The notes below the pieces were generated by a model, which searched no databases, was not told the origin of the DNA, and saw only the letters and a program-made list of their open reading frames with translations. A program made the position numbers and the translations under genes. Below, in pieces: positions 4,305-6,603 of a DNA stretch of 6,603 nt. Source of the stretch: JBQCEE01 sp051960575 (GTDB taxonomy: Bacteria > Actinomycetota > Actinomycetes > Mycobacteriales > Jatrophihabitantaceae); assembly GCF_051960575.1 (NCBI RefSeq), contig NZ_JBQCEE010000113.1:1-6603 (forward strand), in the 5' to 3' direction. Each line of letters opens with the position of its first letter. Position 1 is the first letter of the stretch.

Positions 4305-6446
4305 GTGACCGAGAGCGTCGCTGCGGTTCGTCGTGCTGCCGTGTGGCATGCCGTGCTGCGGGCACTCGCCGTCGCGGCGGTCTACTTCCTCGCGTCCCGC
4401 CTCGGTCTCCTCTTCGCCACCCAGTTCGCGGTGAGCCCGTTCTGGCCGCCGACCGGCGTGGCCGTCGCGGCGCTGCTGGTGCTGGGGCTGCGCGCGTGGC
4501 CTGGCGTCGCGCTCGGGGCCGCCGCCGTCGAGCTCACCGTGAGCGATCCGCGGGCGGCCGCCCTGATCGTGCTGGGCGATGTGCTCGCGCCGGTGGTCGC
4601 GGTCGCCGTGCTGCGGGGCGTCCGCTTCCACCGCGACTTCCGGCGGCTGCGCGACGCGGCGAGCTTCGTGCTGGTGGGCGTGGCCGCCACGGTGGTCAGC
4701 GCGAGCCTCGGCACCGTCGGGCTGCATCTCGTCGACGCGTCCGCGCACTGGCGCACCTGGTTCGTCTGGTGGGCCGGCGACGCCACGGGCGTGCTCGTCG
4801 TGACGCCCGTGCTGGTGCTGCTCCCGGCGGTGCCGCGGTTGGTGCGCACCGCCGGCCGCGCGCGGCTGGCCGAGTGGGGCGCGGCGCTCGTGCTCACCGG
4901 CGTCGTCGGCTGGCTCGGCCTGCTCTCGCACGGCGGGCTGCAGTTCGTCGTGCTGCCGGCGATCGTGTGGTCGGCGCTGCGCTTCGGCGTGGCCGGTGCT
5001 GCGCCGTCCGGGCTGCTCGTCGCGCTGCTGGCGGACATCGCCGCGGCGACCAGGGTCGGCGAGTTCGGCGACGGCGGCGTCATCACCCGCATGCTGCACC
5101 TGCAGGCCTTCACCGGGGTCTGCGCGCTGACCGGCCTGCTCGTCGCCGGCCTGACGACCGAGCGCGGGCGCGAGCGCCGCGAGGCCGAGCGCACGCTCGA
5201 GGCCGCAGTGGCCCGCCGCACGGCCGAGCTGTCGGCGAGCGTGCAGCAGCTGCAGGCGAGCGAGGCCCTGCTCGCCGAGGCCCAGCGGGTCGGCCGCGTC
5301 GGCAGCTTCGAGTACGACATCGACGGCGGGCAGGTGCACTGGAGCGCCGAGATGAGCCGGCTCTGGGGCATGCCGGCCGAGCGCCGGGTCGTCACCTACG
5401 ACGAGTACATCGCCGGACTGCATCCGGACGACCGCGAGCACGTGCTCGCGGTCGTGCGTGACTCGCTGCGCGAGCGGCGGCCGTACGAGTTCGAGCACCG
5501 GGTGCGCTGGCCCGACGGCAGCATCCGCTGGCTGCACGCGCGCGGCCGCTTCCGCACCGACGACGACGGGCGCCCGTTCCTGTTCGGCACCTCGCAGGAC
5601 ATCACCGAGGCCCGCGCCGCGGCCGAGGAGCTGCGCCGCGCCAACGCGGAGGAGATGGCGACCCGCCTCGAGTCGGAACGCGCCCTGCTCGACGCGCTCG
5701 AGCAGCAGCGCGCGGCCGCCGCCCGCCTGCGCGAGATCGACCGCATGCGCAAGGACGTCGTCGCCACGGTGTCGCACGAACTGCGCACGCCGCTCACCGC
5801 GATCACCGGGCTGCTCGACCTGCTGCTCGAGGACGAGGAGGACCCCGAGCGCCGCCCGCTGCTCGGTGCCGCCCACCGCAGCGCCACGCGGCTGACCGAG
5901 CTGGTCGAGGACCTGCTGACGATGGCCCGCCTGGACGCGTCCGGCCCGGTGCGGCGCGAGGCGGAGGAGATCGTCGACCTCGGCGCGGTCGTGCGCGAGG
6001 CAGCCGCGTCGCTGGAGCAGATCTTCGCCCGGCGCGGGCAGGCCTTCGGCATCGAGCTGCCCGACGGCGGCCTGTGGCCGGTGCTCGGCGACGCCCGACA
6101 GCTCGAGCGGGCGGTGGTGAACCTGCTGTCGAACGCGTCGAAGTACACGCCGGACGACGGCCGGGTGCGCGTGCGCCTGACCTCGACCTCGACCTCGGAC
6201 GTCGTGCACGTGGCGGTCACCGACACCGGGGTCGGCATCCCGGCCGCCGAGCAGGCGAAGCTGTTCGACCGCTTCTTCCGTGCGTCCACCGCCGGCGACC
6301 GCCCGGGCACCGGCCTCGGGCTGTCGATCGTGAAGACGATCGTCGATCGCCACGGGGGGCGTCTCGAGGTGTCGTCCGAGCCCGGGGCCGGCTCGACGTT
6401 GACCCTCCGCCAGCCGCGCCCGCGGGGGCCTGGCGCGGGGCGGTGA
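4305..6446 (+). CDS. Membrane sensor histidine kinase (MASE1-PAS-HisKA-HATPase)
   Basis: The product is 713 aa. Residues about 18-285 are a MASE1 sensor with around eight membrane helices and the signature FAVSPFWPPTGVAVAALLVLG (41-61). A coiled coil (286-325) leads to a PAS_3 domain (about 325-436: VGRVGSFEYDI, LHPDDREHV, FEHRVRWPDGSIRWLHARG, GTSQDITE). A second coiled coil (436-480) precedes HisKA with phosphoacceptor H491 in SHELRTP. The HATPase domain (about 593-702) has the N box NLLSNASKY (606-614), G1 DTGVGI (640-645), F box LFDRFF and G2 GTGLGL (668-673). All boxes are intact, so it should autophosphorylate and pass phosphate to a response regulator, which is not in this window. The MASE1 ligand is unknown. 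The gene shows no operon partner upstream; divergent yeiH starts 192 bp away. The last codons (PRPRGPGAGR) differ from the usual short kinase ending. A short STSTS stretch (627-631) comes from a hexanucleotide repeat near 6181. Confidence 0.93.
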   Translation: MTESVAAVRRAAVWHAVLRALAVAAVYFLASRLGLLFATQFAVSPFWPPTGVAVAALLVLGLRAWPGVALGAAAVELTVSDPRAAALIVLGDVLAPVVAVAVLRGVRFHRDFRRLRDAASFVLVGVAATVVSASLGTVGLHLVDASAHWRTWFVWWAGDATGVLVVTPVLVLLPAVPRLVRTAGRARLAEWGAALVLTGVVGWLGLLSHGGLQFVVLPAIVWSALRFGVAGAAPSGLLVALLADIAAATRVGEFGDGGVITRMLHLQAFTGVCALTGLLVAGLTTERGRERREAERTLEAAVARRTAELSASVQQLQASEALLAEAQRVGRVGSFEYDIDGGQVHWSAEMSRLWGMPAERRVVTYDEYIAGLHPDDREHVLAVVRDSLRERRPYEFEHRVRWPDGSIRWLHARGRFRTDDDGRPFLFGTSQDITEARAAAEELRRANAEEMATRLESERALLDALEQQRAAAARLREIDRMRKDVVATVSHELRTPLTAITGLLDLLLEDEEDPERRPLLGAAHRSATRLTELVEDLLTMARLDASGPVRREAEEIVDLGAVVREAAASLEQIFARRGQAFGIELPDGGLWPVLGDARQLERAVVNLLSNASKYTPDDGRVRVRLTSTSTSDVVHVAVTDTGVGIPAAEQAKLFDRFFRASTAGDRPGTGLGLSIVKTIVDRHGGRLEVSSEPGAGSTLTLRQPRPRGPGAGR
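6297..6404. repeat. Left arm of a 108-bp inverted repeat
   Basis: This stretch, coding for the kinase G2 box and C-terminal strand, is repeated in reverse complement at 6496-6603 with only two mismatches (6364 and 6401). The loop between the arms is 91 bp. The repeat runs to the window edge and may be longer. Confidence 0.95.
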
Positions 6447-6455
6447 CCCCCGCGG
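6420..6455 (+). terminator. GC-rich hairpin at the kinase gene end
   Basis: CCGCGGGGG (6420-6428) pairs perfectly with CCCCCGCGG (6447-6455) over an 18-nt loop that contains the stop codon. There is no T-run after the stem, so it would be an atypical terminator or mRNA-stabilising hairpin. Confidence 0.4.
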
Positions 6456-6495
6456 CGCCCCCCGCGGCCGCCACCCGCGCTAGCGTATGGTTTCC

Positions 6496-6603
6496 GGTGA
6501 ACGTCGAGCCGGCCCCGGGCTCGGACGACACCTCGCGACGCCCCCCGTGGCGATCGACGATCGTCTTCACGATCGACAGCCCGAGGCCGGTGCCCGGGCG
6601 GTC
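6496..6603 (-). pseudogene. Inverted partial copy of the kinase C-terminus
   Basis: Read on the minus strand from the window edge, this gives RPGTGLGLSIVKTIVDRHGG, then RREVSSEPGAGSTFTG, the same as the kinase except L686R and L699F. After STFT the homology stops abruptly at 6495. The frame then runs on without a stop into the reverse strand of the first kinase gene (to 6217), which is no natural kinase ending. It may be the 3' end of a convergent duplicated kinase, a decayed copy, or a fold-back assembly or amplification artefact at a contig end. The two substitutions mildly favour a real but diverged copy. Confidence 0.5.

Noticed and set aside
3887..5461. A 524-codon plus-strand frame overlapping the kinase
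   Set aside because: It is in a different frame from the kinase domains, has very high Arg/Ala content and no recognisable motif.
3051..6353. A 1100-codon minus-strand open frame covering yeiH and the whole kinase gene
   Set aside because: Only its last 353 codons resemble a protein family (YeiH). The rest is antisense to a kinase with intact motifs and is rich in Arg, Gly, Ala and His, as expected for the reverse of GC-rich coding DNA.

Overview
The window is very GC-rich, with GTG/TTG starts, codons ending in G or C, and several start codons placed 6-7 nt after a TAnnnT-like -10 box with no visible Shine-Dalgarno sequence. Together these suggest a high-GC actinobacterium; the genus cannot be named from the sequence. 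The window opens inside a perfect tandem repeat and closes inside an inverted repeat, so both edges may be assembly break points.

Left part (1 to about 1596) looks like one end of an integrated element. It holds three perfect 27-bp tandem repeats at the edge, two tiny overlapping membrane-protein genes (minus strand), a second cluster of degenerate GGCATGGTCG-type repeats, and a Phd/YefM-RelE/ParE toxin-antitoxin operon (minus strand) whose promoter, first base and start codon lie in a perfect 30-bp palindrome. A gene-free stretch of about 370 bp with two long inverted repeats follows. It ends at a 41-bp 3' fragment of a tRNA-Gly(TCC) gene (1597-1637). This has the geometry left when an element integrates into a tRNA 3' end and the chromosome-derived tRNA tail stays at the far side, so the chromosome probably resumes at 1638.

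Middle part (1638-4304) reads as chromosome: a small YbjQ-like protein, then a two-gene minus-strand operon of a YeiH-family putative sulfate exporter and, 13 nt downstream, a LysR-type regulator. A T-N11-A dyad of LysR type sits 56 bp upstream of the yeiH start, suggesting that the regulator controls its own operon. Two direct copies of a ~47-bp intergenic repeat bracket this operon.

Right part (4305-6603) is a plus-strand membrane histidine kinase (MASE1, PAS, HisKA, HATPase) with all catalytic boxes intact. No response regulator is in the window. The last 108 bases are a near-perfect reverse-complement copy of the end of this kinase gene, which is either the start of a convergent duplicate or a fold-back artefact.

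The boldest reading is that 1-1596 is the end of an undescribed genomic island carrying a stabilising toxin-antitoxin module and a two-protein membrane cassette set between repeat clusters. The tRNA fragment and the toxin-antitoxin operon are well supported; a function for the small membrane proteins is not.
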